Positions 9,304 through 18,170 are shown, numbered from the stretch's first letter. The stretch: 64,000 nucleotides of DNA from Enterovibrio coralii (GCF_001559595.1 NZ_LNTY01000051.1:1-64000), one strand, 5' to 3'. The notes: generated from the letters alone by a model not told the origin. Numbers and translations are program-made.

Positions 9304-10995
9304 TTAGCTCAATAAATCAGCCAGTGAATAGGGCTTGCGAGCCAGTCCCAACGCTTGTGCCGGAGTAATGCCATTGCTGTCTTGATGACACAGGTTGTTC
9401 CAAGCGCGATAGATATCCAAAAGCGGTAGCAAACCACCTGGACGCAGACGACGCCTTGGCTCATCGATAACGCTTTTAAAGCATTGATGGAATCGAGATT
9501 GGTATCTTTCCAGTTGTTCGGTAGACGCACACTCCAGCCAATGTCGCTCGTTATCCGTTTCTCGCCCTAAGTGGCAAATCGCTTTATTGCCTTCTCCACT
9601 TTTCGTAAATGCCCATCTGTCTCTCCACCAACTTAACAGCATGATATCAACAGGGGCACTCTCATCTGGTTTGTGCCAATAGGCATTCTGTACCACATAC
9701 ACAGGGTGGCAGGATTTTCCAAGCATTCTGTCTTTGAACACAGAGACCACCGCAGAGCGAAGAAGCGGCTCCTGAGGTAGATACAGCGTGACGGTTTCCC
9801 AGTGAGCGGTTGCTTCGACAAGACGCATAAAATGGGCGTAGGTGGTGTATTGAGGGCGCACTAAACTGCCGACTGCAGGGTAGTTCACATCAATCGCTTT
9901 GGTAAACGGATCTTCAACGTTCTGGCGAGACAAGACGTCGCTGTATTTTGCATTGACCTTATCGAGTAACACCTGTGGTGTCGGAGCCGGCACTTCACTC
10001 GGAGCAACAAAATCATCAGGCATTAAACGGCTATGTTTCTGTGTGGCTGAGAATGTAACTGGCTTATCTTCATCGGCCGAGTAATTCAAGCTTTGCTGTA
10101 AGACATAGCCAAAGTTTGCATCGCCCGTTGCCAGCCAGTTGACCCCGTTTTTACTGTTGGGTTGTAAAGGCGCAATGGTTGCAGCTAAAGGTGTTGAATC
10201 GCAAAGCTGAACAAATCGCGCATCAACCGCCGCCAGTTTGTTGCGACAACGGAGCGCAATTTGCGCGAGGTGGTCGTAAAAGGTTTTGGGATTGATGGCG
10301 AGCTTGCGGCAGATTTCGCGTACGGCGTGCCCGGTAAAAACCAGACCAAGCAAGCGCTGTTGGATCTCTAGCTTAGGATTGGCATTCGACCATTTATCAA
10401 CAAAGGTCGATTGGCATTCTTTACAGCGGTAACGCTGTTTTTCACCACTATAACCAAATGCGTGGTAGAGCTCGCGATGGGTCAACACGGGTTTGCCAAA
10501 CGAAGAACAATCGTGATTTGAACACGCAGCAAGGTTTGCCGAGTCCTGCTGCTTGGTTCGAAAAACCTCTTCGAGCAACGCTCGGTTATCAAGGAGAGGA
10601 GGAAAGGCACCGCACTCACGGCAAACTAAGCCGGGACGAGACGGATCGGTTTCTTGAAGCAAGTAGTACTTCTTGTCACTCAACCCAAAGTTTCGACACG
10701 CCAATGTTTTACAATGATTCATTGAAGCTAAGCCAATCGTGCCACCAAAATCGATAGGTTGGAGAAGTAACTCCGTGCTGTCGATTTGGGTAGGTTGATG
10801 TGGTGTCAGCTTGCAACCGTTGAGTTTTAATCCATCTGCTGTCGACGTTAATTTACCTGGCGACACCAGTCCTCCTCGAAATTTATAATGCAAATGACTG
10901 TCAGGATGTTTTTGATAAACACCATACGGGCGTTCATCGAGAGCGTGGTGCTCTCTACTGACGGAAAGGGTATTCCCACTCCGTGAACGCTTCAT
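9304..10995 (-). CDS. transposase-like protein with two C4 zinc ribbons and HTH
   Basis: A 563-residue soluble protein. Two tandem zinc-ribbon motifs are visible: one at about 95-130 (CKTLAC then CREC) and one at about 155-200 (CSNHDC then CKEC, followed by QSTF). The second closely resembles the InsA zinc finger of IS1. A helix-turn-helix follows (GHAVREICRKLAINPKTFYDHL). The C-terminal part has LCDSTPL and WLATGDANFGY segments that may be a worn RNase-H-like fold. No terminal inverted repeats or target duplication were seen. It may be a domesticated transposase or a DNA-binding protein of transposon origin; function unknown. Confidence 0.55.
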   Translation of the reverse strand: MKRSRSGNTLSVSREHHALDERPYGVYQKHPDSHLHYKFRGGLVSPGKLTSTADGLKLNGCKLTPHQPTQIDSTELLLQPIDFGGTIGLASMNHCKTLACRNFGLSDKKYYLLQETDPSRPGLVCRECGAFPPLLDNRALLEEVFRTKQQDSANLAACSNHDCSSFGKPVLTHRELYHAFGYSGEKQRYRCKECQSTFVDKWSNANPKLEIQQRLLGLVFTGHAVREICRKLAINPKTFYDHLAQIALRCRNKLAAVDARFVQLCDSTPLAATIAPLQPNSKNGVNWLATGDANFGYVLQQSLNYSADEDKPVTFSATQKHSRLMPDDFVAPSEVPAPTPQVLLDKVNAKYSDVLSRQNVEDPFTKAIDVNYPAVGSLVRPQYTTYAHFMRLVEATAHWETVTLYLPQEPLLRSAVVSVFKDRMLGKSCHPVYVVQNAYWHKPDESAPVDIMLLSWWRDRWAFTKSGEGNKAICHLGRETDNERHWLECASTEQLERYQSRFHQCFKSVIDEPRRRLRPGGLLPLLDIYRAWNNLCHQDSNGITPAQALGLARKPYSLADLLS

Positions 10996-11065
10996 TCCTT
11001 TTAGTACGCTCAGTGTTTAATGTTGGATTAAATCAATGAGTTTTAACGCTTTTTACTGTTCGTCG

Positions 11066-11236
11066 TTAAGAGAAAAAGCGCGCGACGATGGCGTGGTAAG
11101 CTTGACCGCCTAAGTAAATCCCCACTATTCCCATAATACCTGTGATAACGGGCGGTGCTGGCAGTGGCAGTTTGATAGCACTGAATAGAAAACCCACCAG
11201 TGCGCCAGCAAATAGGGCAAGGATAACGTCGCTCAT
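11066..11236 (-). CDS. XapX-domain small membrane protein, 56 aa
   Basis: A 56-residue reading frame from the ATG at 11234-11236 to a TAA at 11066-11068. It has two hydrophobic segments flanking the ALVGFLFSAIKLPLPAPP motif, the hallmark of the XapX (DUF1427) family. It is a likely inner-membrane protein with two short spans. The biochemical role of the family is unknown. RBS GAAGAGAG precedes the start. It lies between the transposase-like gene and a gap before the aspartoacylase gene. Confidence 0.85.
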   Translation of the reverse strand: MSDVILALFAGALVGFLFSAIKLPLPAPPVITGIMGIVGIYLGGQAYHAIVARFFS

Positions 11237-11560
11237 TGTGTTTACTCTCTTCTACGTATCGCCCTTTAAAATCATCCTGTTGCGTAAAGGGCCAGTGATA
11301 TTGTCTCTCTCTGTGATGCCTTTGTTTTTTTATTTAGGCATTCTGTTCATTTTTGTTAGTGCGATTAGTCTAAGTAAACTGCAAATGCGTGCGAGGGATC
11401 TCGGTCACAATGATGGGATCGTTTTTTGGATTATACGTGATAGTAACTAAAAGTGTTGAAAGTGAGGTTATAGCGTATTCATTTGTTTGCATAATTTTGG
11501 CGTGAGCACAAAAAAAGCACCACTGAAAAGGGTGCTTTTTGTTGAGGATTGCGAAGGCAA
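11237..11560. other. gap between XapX and aspartoacylase genes
   Basis: The stretch contains the aspartoacylase terminator (11512-11540) and a short plus-strand frame of 44 codons (from about 11318) that encodes one hydrophobic segment but lacks an RBS. I see no other gene. Confidence 0.4.
11512..11540 (-). terminator. rho-independent terminator of the aspartoacylase gene
   Basis: A 10-bp perfect stem AAAAAGCACC/GGTGCTTTTT with a 9-base loop and a T-run on the minus strand, 20 bp past the stop codon. Confidence 0.87.
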
Positions 11561-12451
11561 CTATTTGATAACTTTGATATCGACCTTCTTACCCAGCGAC
11601 ATCGCCAGATTGTTGTCGTAGTACGCCGCTTCATTGATGAAATGCGGGTAGGCTTCGTAGTCACCGTCCCAGCAGATCTCTTGTCCATCAAACAGGGTGT
11701 AGATAGGGTCACCGTTTCGCAGCGGTGTAAAGTCTGCATCTTGAACGTTTTTGTGCACCATGCCGATGCGCTCACCCTTCTCGTCTTCAGGTAGTTTCAG
11801 CGTTTCTGTATAGCGGTATGCGGAAATCGTGTCTGGCAGCTCAGGTACGTTGTTATTGTTGTACAGCTCGACGAAATCGAGGATGTGAAGCGTCATTTCT
11901 TCCATCCAATCCAACACATCTTGGCGGATCACTGACTGAGGCTGAGGACCTACTTCGATGATGATACCTTGCTCTGCAATCGAGCACAGGAAGTAGTGCT
12001 CTTCTACCGAGCAGTGATCCTCAAAGAGGATAACCGCATCATCCATGCGCTCTGCGACATAGGCAGCAAGCTGTGTGTTGAAAGCATCAGATTTCAGCAA
12101 AATCAGCGTTGGGCCCATGTTGCTGGTGGTGTTGTGAAGATCGATGATGAGATCGGTACGCGCGTTACCCTTCGGGCCAAGTTGCAAATTGATCGCTTTG
12201 GCGCGGCTTTGCTCGTAATTTCCAAGCTCAGGGTTGGCAAGATCGTGAAGAAGAAACTGACGGTTCAGGTCGCAGTCTAAATAGCGCTTGTTGTCACGAT
12301 GCGCGTTTGGGTTGCCAAAAAGGGTTTCTGTTTCGAAAGTAGGGCGGCTGATGGTCGCAGGCGTCGCTTGCCATTTTTTCAAAAGATAAACGCCACTAAA
12401 TTCATTTCCGTGGGTGCCGCCAACAATGGCTACCCGATTAAAAGTCTTCAT
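11561..12451 (-). CDS. aspartoacylase (N-acetylaspartate amidohydrolase family)
   Basis: A 296-residue zinc hydrolase of the AspA/AstE family. It would cleave N-acetylaspartate, or a similar N-acyl amino acid, to acetate and aspartate in the cytoplasm. The zinc ligands H14 and E17 are in GGTHGNEFSG and the third His is in DLHNTT. The substrate-binding DLNRQF segment and EVGPQP near the catalytic Glu are present. AGGAGAGGA precedes the ATG. It is monocistronic with its own terminator. Substrate specificity within the family cannot be read from the sequence. Confidence 0.88.
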   Translation of the reverse strand: MKTFNRVAIVGGTHGNEFSGVYLLKKWQATPATISRPTFETETLFGNPNAHRDNKRYLDCDLNRQFLLHDLANPELGNYEQSRAKAINLQLGPKGNARTDLIIDLHNTTSNMGPTLILLKSDAFNTQLAAYVAERMDDAVILFEDHCSVEEHYFLCSIAEQGIIIEVGPQPQSVIRQDVLDWMEEMTLHILDFVELYNNNNVPELPDTISAYRYTETLKLPEDEKGERIGMVHKNVQDADFTPLRNGDPIYTLFDGQEICWDGDYEAYPHFINEAAYYDNNLAMSLGKKVDIKVIK

Positions 12452-12541
12452 CCTTGTCCTCTCCTGATAGACGAACAGTCAATATATCAGGGAGGTAGGC
12501 ATTCCCCAAGTGCTTAAAACATCATGAGGAATGCATAAGTT

Positions 12542-13200
12542 TTATCTATCGAACCAACGCTCTCCATAGGCGGATGAATAGTCAGGCTCGACGTCCGTTT
12601 TCAAGTCACTTTCTGCAATCAAAGGCCCGACAACTGTGCGGTAGGGCAATATGCCAGCCCAGACATCAAGCTTCATGTCAGCGAGGTCATCATTCACCCC
12701 GTGACGACCGATTTTTACGGAGGCTTCTTGTATTGGCATAACCAGCAATTCTGTCGCGGTTAGTTCTTTCTCATTGCCCGGTCTGGCTTCTTGGCTTCTG
12801 CCCGGTGCGATTTGCTCGAGAAACGCGTCCAATGCGACTGCCTTTTGCTGGTTGTCTTCAACGCGTTCGAATTGTCCAAACACCATTGCACAACGGTAAT
12901 GAGCACTGTGGTGGAATGCCGATCTCGCTAGCACCCAGCCATCAAAAAGAGTGAAAGTCAGGCAGCAATCTTCACCTTTCTTCAAGTGCTTCATCAAAGG
13001 CTGTTCTTTGCGCCGTGAATATAGAGGTTATCGTCGATGCGCCATACCAACATTGGAATGACAGTTGGACCACGATGATCGTGAATGGCGACATGCGCCA
13101 GTTTTGATTCATCGATGATCACGTAGAGCGCTTCTTGATCTTTAACGCCTTTGTGCGCGGCTTTATTAAGCGTTGTTCGTGCCGTTGAACTGAGTGACAT
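12542..13200 (-). CDS. pyridoxamine 5'-phosphate oxidase-family flavoprotein (frameshifted)
   Basis: About 219 residues when one missing base near 12997 is restored. As sequenced, the first part stops at HGAKNSL and the second resumes with LMKHLKKGEDCC. The family has these as one continuous split-barrel FMN-binding protein. It starts at the ATG at 13198-13200 behind GAGGGGAAG. The divergent neighbour is a MocR/PdxR-type regulator, a common pairing that suggests a link to vitamin B6 or its vitamers. Enzymatic activity is not established for this subgroup. The break matches many others in the window and is probably a sequencing error. Confidence 0.75.
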
Positions 13201-13227
13201 TGTTTGCTTCCCCTCATTGTCTGATTC

Positions 13228-13261
13228 CTTAACTTGAAATTTAAGACAAAGGTGGCACCTT
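13228..13261. promoter_or_regulatory. candidate MocR operator region
   Basis: Between the divergent flavoprotein and MocR genes there is an imperfect palindrome CTTAA-N8-TTAAG (13228-13245) and a short inverted repeat AAGGT-GGC-ACCTT (13249-13261). One or both could be the binding site of the adjacent regulator. This is inferred from position only. Confidence 0.35.
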
Positions 13262-13297
13262 ATATAGAACCAATTTTTACAAGCTAATGGATCCAAT

Positions 13298-14758
13298 ATG
13301 CAGCCCATCGACATCGGAGACCTCGTGCTGGATGAAAGTGTCGGCTCAAAGCAGCAGTCGCTCTATCTCGCCATCCAATCAAAAATTCTTCGTGGCGAAT
13401 GGAAAAACCAGGCGAGGTTACCAGCAACCCGTGTGTTGGCAGCGGAGATGGGGCTGAGTCGCAACACGGTAACGGCCGTTTATGAGCAGCTAAAGGCGGA
13501 AGGCTACATTGATAGCAAACCGGGCGCGGGCTATTTTGTGTTGCTGCACCCCGACTATTATTTGAATACACAAGCTGCGGCACTCGATTCGGCTGATTTA
13601 GACAAATCCGGTGAAACGGTGTTCAGTTCGAGTACGAGGAATAGACCGTTTTCGCCAGGTGTGCCCGACCTTGCCCACTTTCCTTATAAAAAATGGGCAA
13701 GACTGGTTCAAATCCAAATGCAGCGCGCAGTGTTAGCGGGGCAAAATGATATTCAGGGTAGTTTTGCGCTTCGCCAGGCGTTGAGTGAGTATCTCCTGAC
13801 AAGCCGCTCAGTGGTCGCACCGGCGCATCGCATCATTATTACAACAGGCGCACAACAAGCCTTGTTTATCGCACTCAATGCCATTGTGAGACGTGGTGAC
13901 AAAGTGCTGATGGAAAATCCGGGTTATACCCAAATGCGCAAGGTGCTGCAGCAATCAGGTGCGAACGTTTCTTACTTTTCTCTCGCAAGCCAATTCAACG
14001 ATGATTTATCGATGTTGGATAACTTCAACGGAAAAGCTCTATATCTCACGCCCAGCAATCAATACCCGATGGGGCATAGTATCGATACACAAGCGAGAAT
14101 GCGTTGCATTGAGTGGGCAGTGAAAACCGGCGGTTGGATCATTGAGGATGACTACGACAGTGAATTTCAGTTCGCCAATCGTCCTTACCCGTCTTTACAA
14201 GGGTTGGCGACTCAACTGCAGGGTGAAAGGGCAAATGTTATCTACATTGGCACCTTTGGAAAGGCGTTTGTACCGGGTATTCGTGTTGGCTACATGGCGG
14301 TGCCAGACGGTCTTGTGGACGCCTGTTTATCACTGAAAGACGCGACCACCGGGTGCTCCCCCGTTCACATTGAGGAAGCCTTGGCCGAGTTCATTAAGCC
14401 GGGTGATTATCTTCGTCACATTAAGAAGATGCGCCACCTTTACCAGCAAAAGCACACCAAATTTGTGGCATGTTTATCTTCCGTGTATGGCGGGAATATC
14501 GATGTTGTAAGCCAACCCGCGGGGCTACATGTGACGTTTAGATGGCAAGGTGGTCCAGATGCGTATTGGGTCAAAAATGCACTGGCGGACAAGGGATTTA
14601 CCCTCCGTACCTTGGATTACTATTGCGATGAGGAATCCCTGCACCAGATGCCAGAATGGATACATCGTTGTCTGGTGGCAGGGATAGGCAATAGCTCGCT
14701 GAATGACATTGAAGAAGGGCTACTCGCACTGAGCGATGTTTTTAAAGCGTTTGGCTAA
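13298..14758 (+). CDS. MocR/PdxR-family transcriptional regulator (GntR HTH + aminotransferase-like)
   Basis: A 486-residue two-domain protein. The GntR-type winged helix is at about 15-85 (LPATRVLAAEMGLSRNTV, then a wing). The class I aminotransferase fold runs from about 115 to the end. The PLP-binding lysine is in IGTFGKAFVPGIRVGY and EDDYDSEF is the Asp-containing cofactor loop. Such regulators bind PLP as an effector and commonly control vitamin B6, GABA or similar genes. The divergent FMN protein is its likely target. Confidence 0.93.
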   Translation: MQPIDIGDLVLDESVGSKQQSLYLAIQSKILRGEWKNQARLPATRVLAAEMGLSRNTVTAVYEQLKAEGYIDSKPGAGYFVLLHPDYYLNTQAAALDSADLDKSGETVFSSSTRNRPFSPGVPDLAHFPYKKWARLVQIQMQRAVLAGQNDIQGSFALRQALSEYLLTSRSVVAPAHRIIITTGAQQALFIALNAIVRRGDKVLMENPGYTQMRKVLQQSGANVSYFSLASQFNDDLSMLDNFNGKALYLTPSNQYPMGHSIDTQARMRCIEWAVKTGGWIIEDDYDSEFQFANRPYPSLQGLATQLQGERANVIYIGTFGKAFVPGIRVGYMAVPDGLVDACLSLKDATTGCSPVHIEEALAEFIKPGDYLRHIKKMRHLYQQKHTKFVACLSSVYGGNIDVVSQPAGLHVTFRWQGGPDAYWVKNALADKGFTLRTLDYYCDEESLHQMPEWIHRCLVAGIGNSSLNDIEEGLLALSDVFKAFG

Positions 14759-14967
14759 GACACCCTAAGAACATGGGGATGAGCTGCGTTGGCATGCTCA
14801 TGGTAGATATCGCCAAGGTAAGTGAGAAGCTCGTTTTCTGTCATCTCATTGGGAATAACAACATCATAAACACGCACTCGCATCGCTGTTGGCGACTCTT
14901 TGAAGAGTTGCCACTCATCCCCAATGCGTCGCACACTCATCAACTGGCCGAACACATTGAAAACCAC
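14755..14967 (-). CDS. small conserved protein, 70 aa (DUF7661-like)
   Basis: A 70-residue protein. The chosen start is a GTG at 14965-14967, one base after the stop of the pentapeptide-repeat gene, with GGTGG just upstream. An earlier in-frame TTG at 14985 would overlap that gene. The sequence VFNVFGQLMSVRR, then VYDVVIPNEMTENELLTYL and IYHEHA, resembles from memory a short family called DUF7661. Function unknown. Translational coupling to the upstream gene is likely. It overlaps the end of the convergent MocR gene by four bases. Confidence 0.6.
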   Translation of the reverse strand: MVFNVFGQLMSVRRIGDEWQLFKESPTAMRVRVYDVVIPNEMTENELLTYLGDIYHEHANAAHPHVLRVS

Positions 14968-14968
14968 C

Positions 14969-15568
14969 TCAATCCACCAGCTCAATGTTGAGGCTCTCTA
15001 GCAAAGCCAGTGCTTCATAGCGTGAGAAGGTTGCACCTTTGAGGTTGTTTTCTAACACATTGATTGAGAAATTGTGTGAATCGGTAAAATCGGTTTCAGA
15101 CAAGTTTGTTCGCATAAACAAGCTATTGGAAAAATCACAATTAGTGAGGGTGGAACTAGCAAAATCCCCATCACGAAAGTCGACATCATGAAGCTTACAA
15201 TCTGTGCAGTTAAGCTCATTTAAGGTCAACCCAAAGAAGCTGGAATCTGTGAGGATGCAGTTTTTGAATCTCATCTCGGCATCTTTTCGATAGGCTGGCC
15301 AATCTGCCATTGTCCAATCAATTCCCACAAGTTTAGATTCCTCAAAATCCAGCTCAGTGAGCCTTGAGAAAGGAAACTTTGCCATGCTGAGGTTACAGCG
15401 TCGGAAAGTGCAATTGATGAACTTGCAGTCACGAAAAACCGTGCCTGTAAATTGGCAATCTCGAAACTCACACTCTTCAAATTCAATACCCGTGAAATTG
15501 GCTTCTTGAAGGGTTAGCTTTGAAAACACTTCATCGTAATACTGCTCGCCATTTTCAATGCTTACCAC
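14969..15568 (-). CDS. pentapeptide-repeat protein (Qnr/McbG-like)
   Basis: A 199-residue protein when started at the GTG at 15566-15568, which has AGGAG five bases upstream. A longer frame from 15664 lacks an RBS. Repeated A(D/N)LXX-type blocks such as ANFTG, CEFRD, CQFTG, CKFIN and CNLSM form a right-handed quadrilateral helix that mimics DNA. The end, LKGATFSRYEALALLESLNIELVD, resembles the C-terminus of Qnr proteins, which shield DNA gyrase from quinolones. Whether this one binds gyrase is unknown. Followed immediately by a small gene. Confidence 0.8.
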   Translation of the reverse strand: MVSIENGEQYYDEVFSKLTLQEANFTGIEFEECEFRDCQFTGTVFRDCKFINCTFRRCNLSMAKFPFSRLTELDFEESKLVGIDWTMADWPAYRKDAEMRFKNCILTDSSFFGLTLNELNCTDCKLHDVDFRDGDFASSTLTNCDFSNSLFMRTNLSETDFTDSHNFSINVLENNLKGATFSRYEALALLESLNIELVD

Positions 15569-15737
15569 GGTAACTCCTGTGTGTGTTAGTGCCTGAATAT
15601 AGAGTGAGAGTACAGTGTATTTGGGCGGAGAGAAAGCGCGATTTTCGAGGCTAAGAGAATCCATTTAACGAGGGAATATTTGACATCCTTGACTATGATT
15701 AAAGGCAGAAACCTTTGTGAGCCAAGGTCGTAGATGT

Positions 15738-16199
15738 ATGACAAATAGAACAATCTACTTTTACGAGCCAGACGATGCGTACGGCTTTCTGTCTAACTTC
15801 TTTATTGCGCCTTTAACGATTGATGACCGTGTTTGGTTAACCTCCGAGCACTATTATCAAGCGCAAAAATTCCCGTCTTTTTCTCTTCAAGAGCGTATTC
15901 GACATGCGCGCTCACCGGACGAAGCGTTTCAGTTAAGCCGACAATTTGCTGACGAGGTCGACAGCAAGTGGATGGACGTTCGCTGCGAGGTGATGCGCCA
16001 TGTGGTCGAGCAAAAGTTCACGCAACATCCTGCGTTAAGGACGTCGTTACTCGCCACCAATGATGCATTGCTGGTGGAGCATTCCAGTGTTGATGCGTTT
16101 TGGGGCGATGGGGCAAAGGGTGATGGCCTCAACCAACTCGGTCTGATTCTAATGGATGTCAGGTTGATGCTGGCTAACAATGCGAGACATGTATCCTGA
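15738..16199 (+). CDS. NADAR-family N-glycosidase (YbiA-like)
   Basis: A 153-residue protein starting at the ATG at 15738; an upstream in-frame GTG at 15717 is less likely. The NADAR fold is shown by FYEPDDAYGFLSNFF, WLTSEHYYQAQKF and FWGDGAKGDGLNQLG. E. coli YbiA hydrolyses the N-glycosidic bond of early riboflavin intermediates, removing toxic pathway products. Other NADAR proteins reverse ADP-ribosylation of guanine, so the substrate here is open. It stands alone, divergent from the pentapeptide-repeat gene. Confidence 0.9.
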   Translation: MTNRTIYFYEPDDAYGFLSNFFIAPLTIDDRVWLTSEHYYQAQKFPSFSLQERIRHARSPDEAFQLSRQFADEVDSKWMDVRCEVMRHVVEQKFTQHPALRTSLLATNDALLVEHSSVDAFWGDGAKGDGLNQLGLILMDVRLMLANNARHVS

Positions 16200-16570
16200 G
16201 TCATCCTCTGCGCTGATTTTGGGACAGAGTGTTCTCCGAGATAAGCGCGTTTTCATGCATTTTGATTGAGAGAAAGTGCCTACAAAGTAAGAATTAACAA
16301 CATTTCCTCCTTTTGCTGCAACCCTGCGCGCAGTGCCCCTGCTATTTTAATGACGAGCGGGGAAGTCGGCGCAACCGCTCTTAAATATCCCGCCAATAAA
16401 AATTAATAACTCAAAGCAGCCGTCACCAAGATGTGATGTTGTCTGTCAGGGAACGTGAGTTTGGCTTTATCCATTGCTTACACCGATGAGGATGTGCCCA
16501 AGTACAAGAACTGAATGCGTCGTCAGTTTTCTTCCACGAAGTTCTTATTGTGTGGTTAAGCGGAAAGACA

Positions 16571-16600
16571 CTTTGGTATCAGAAGGATTGCATACCAAAG
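16571..16600 (+). other. leader hairpin 1
   Basis: A perfect 9-bp inverted repeat, CTTTGGTAT (16571-16579) and ATACCAAAG (16592-16600), with a 12-base loop that contains AGGA. It lies about 215 bp before the regulator start. It could be part of a regulatory leader or a small RNA. Confidence 0.5.
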
Positions 16601-16622
16601 AAACATTACACCTGTGACTCAA

Positions 16623-16697
16623 AAATCTTGGTGTGAGTAAAGGAGAACGAAACACTCGCGGAGTGCGATTGTTCTTCTCATTTTTACGCCAAGATTT
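16623..16697 (+). other. leader hairpin 2, long imperfect inverted repeat
   Basis: An imperfect inverted repeat with arms of about 35 bases. The outer stem AAATCTTGG pairs with CCAAGATTT, and the inner parts GGAGAAC/GTTCTTC and CACTC/GAGTG also pair. The apex is CGCG-rich. It is followed by no T-run, so it is not a simple terminator. Candidate structured RNA or protein-binding site. Confidence 0.5.
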
Positions 16698-16814
16698 GAC
16701 GCCAAAACGGCAACGAACATGACGAGATTCATGTTGCTTCCTGTTGCGATACTCAACGCGCAACTGGCCTGAGGCGGTTTTATGTCAGGTGATTTACCAT
16801 GATAAGGGGGAGAA

Positions 16815-18170
16815 ATGTTTGAAACACCAAGGAGCAATGTCTCTTCAGCTCAGGGATCGCTGCTGATCATTGATGATGATCCCGAATCCCAGAAACGCTT
16901 GAGCCTAGCGTTAGAAAGTGAAGCGTCCATCGTTACCGCACAATTTTCCAATATATCCCAAGCTCTACACCAGTTACTGACCTCTATTGTCGTGTTAGGT
17001 AAGAGCGACGTTGCCGCCATCAGTTTATTAAAAGAACTCAGAACCATCGCGCCAAAAACGAAAGTCTTAGTCATTGTGGACAATGACACTGATGGTGACG
17101 CAGTATTGGCCATGGAATCCGGCGCGTTTGATGTTATTGACCGACCCTACAGTGATGAGTTCTTGCGGCTGATGGTTCGTCGCGCACAGCACGTATCCAA
17201 ATTAGAAAATGAAGTGGAGCGCTTAAAGAAATTTGAGCGACGAGAAGAGTCGATCGTCGGTGGCAGTTCGCAAATGGTTCAACTGATGCGAATGGTTGAG
17301 CGAATCGCAGCTTCGGGTGTGGATACCTTGGTGGCGGGAGAAAGCGGCACAGGTAAAGCCTTGCTAGCACGAGCGATACACGACAGAAGTGCCCGCAGTG
17401 ATGGACCGTTTGTAACGGTAAATTGTGCTTCCGTACCAGAAAATCGTCTCGGCGCAGAGCTTTTTGGTCAAGAAATCATAGGTGAAGAGGCGCACCGTGT
17501 GCTGCGAGGGAAGATTGAAGCGGCAAACGGCGGCACCCTGTTTTTGGATGATATTGGCGACATGCCGCTTGGGCTTCAAGCCAGTGTGTTGAAGTGTCTC
17601 AAAGAGCGCAGTGTCACTCGACAGGGCGGCGAGCAGAGCATTCCGGTAGATGTCAGAGTGGTCAGTGCGAGTTATCACGACTTGGGACAAAGAGTGAATG
17701 AACGCCGGTTTCGGGAAGATTTGCTTCAGCTTATCAGTGACGTCATGGTGACGATTCCGCCCCTTCGTGAGCGAGGTGATGATGTTCTTCTGTTGTCCAA
17801 GACGTTCCTGCTTCAATTCAATCAAACCATGCATCGCAATATCTCCGGTTTTTCCGATGATGCGATAGAAGCGTTGATCGGTCACAGTTGGCCGGGGAAC
17901 GTACGAGAACTTCAAAACAAAATTAAGTCCGCATTGATCATGGCTGATGGCAACAAGATCACTGCGGCGGATCTTTCCTTGACCAAAGATCACAAAAAAG
18001 ACAGTGGGTTACCGTTGAATCTCCGCCAAGTCAGAGAGGAGGCAGAGCGCCACGCAGTGACGCGTGCATTGGCGAGAGCGCAGGGAAACATGTCGCAAAC
18101 GGCGACATTATTGGGCGTGTCTCGCCCGACGCTATACACGCTCATAGAGAAATATTCATTACAACGATGA
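16815..18170 (+). CDS. NtrC-type response regulator lacking the GAFTGA motif
   Basis: A 451-residue protein. The receiver domain (about 15-130) keeps IIDDD, but G replaces the expected phospho-acceptor in SIVVLGKS. The AAA+ domain has Walker A GESGTGK at 175-181 and Walker B GGTLFLDDIGD. The sigma54-contacting GAFTGA loop is replaced by a sequence around IIGEEA (about 218-224). A Fis-type HTH (MSQTATLLGVSRPTLY) ends the protein. The HTH resembles PrsR regulators of exopolysaccharide loci. Loss of GAFTGA is also known in VpsR of Vibrio cholerae, which activates with sigma70. Possible exopolysaccharide or biofilm regulator (inference). Confidence 0.83.
   Translation: MFETPRSNVSSAQGSLLIIDDDPESQKRLSLALESEASIVTAQFSNISQALHQLLTSIVVLGKSDVAAISLLKELRTIAPKTKVLVIVDNDTDGDAVLAMESGAFDVIDRPYSDEFLRLMVRRAQHVSKLENEVERLKKFERREESIVGGSSQMVQLMRMVERIAASGVDTLVAGESGTGKALLARAIHDRSARSDGPFVTVNCASVPENRLGAELFGQEIIGEEAHRVLRGKIEAANGGTLFLDDIGDMPLGLQASVLKCLKERSVTRQGGEQSIPVDVRVVSASYHDLGQRVNERRFREDLLQLISDVMVTIPPLRERGDDVLLLSKTFLLQFNQTMHRNISGFSDDAIEALIGHSWPGNVRELQNKIKSALIMADGNKITAADLSLTKDHKKDSGLPLNLRQVREEAERHAVTRALARAQGNMSQTATLLGVSRPTLYTLIEKYSLQR

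Larger units (their letters stand above)
16200..16814. other. long structured intergenic region upstream of the NtrC-type regulator
   Basis: This 615-bp stretch has no convincing coding frame. Its second half contains two hairpins, described separately, that fall in what would be the leader of the downstream regulator gene. Confidence 0.45.

Noticed and set aside
9304-10995. An active insertion sequence
   Set aside because: I could not see terminal inverted repeats or a target duplication around the gene, and the protein is far longer than IS1 InsA or InsB.
11142-11450. 102-aa plus-strand frame
   Set aside because: Its first third lies opposite the XapX gene, and its hydrophobic end has no RBS.
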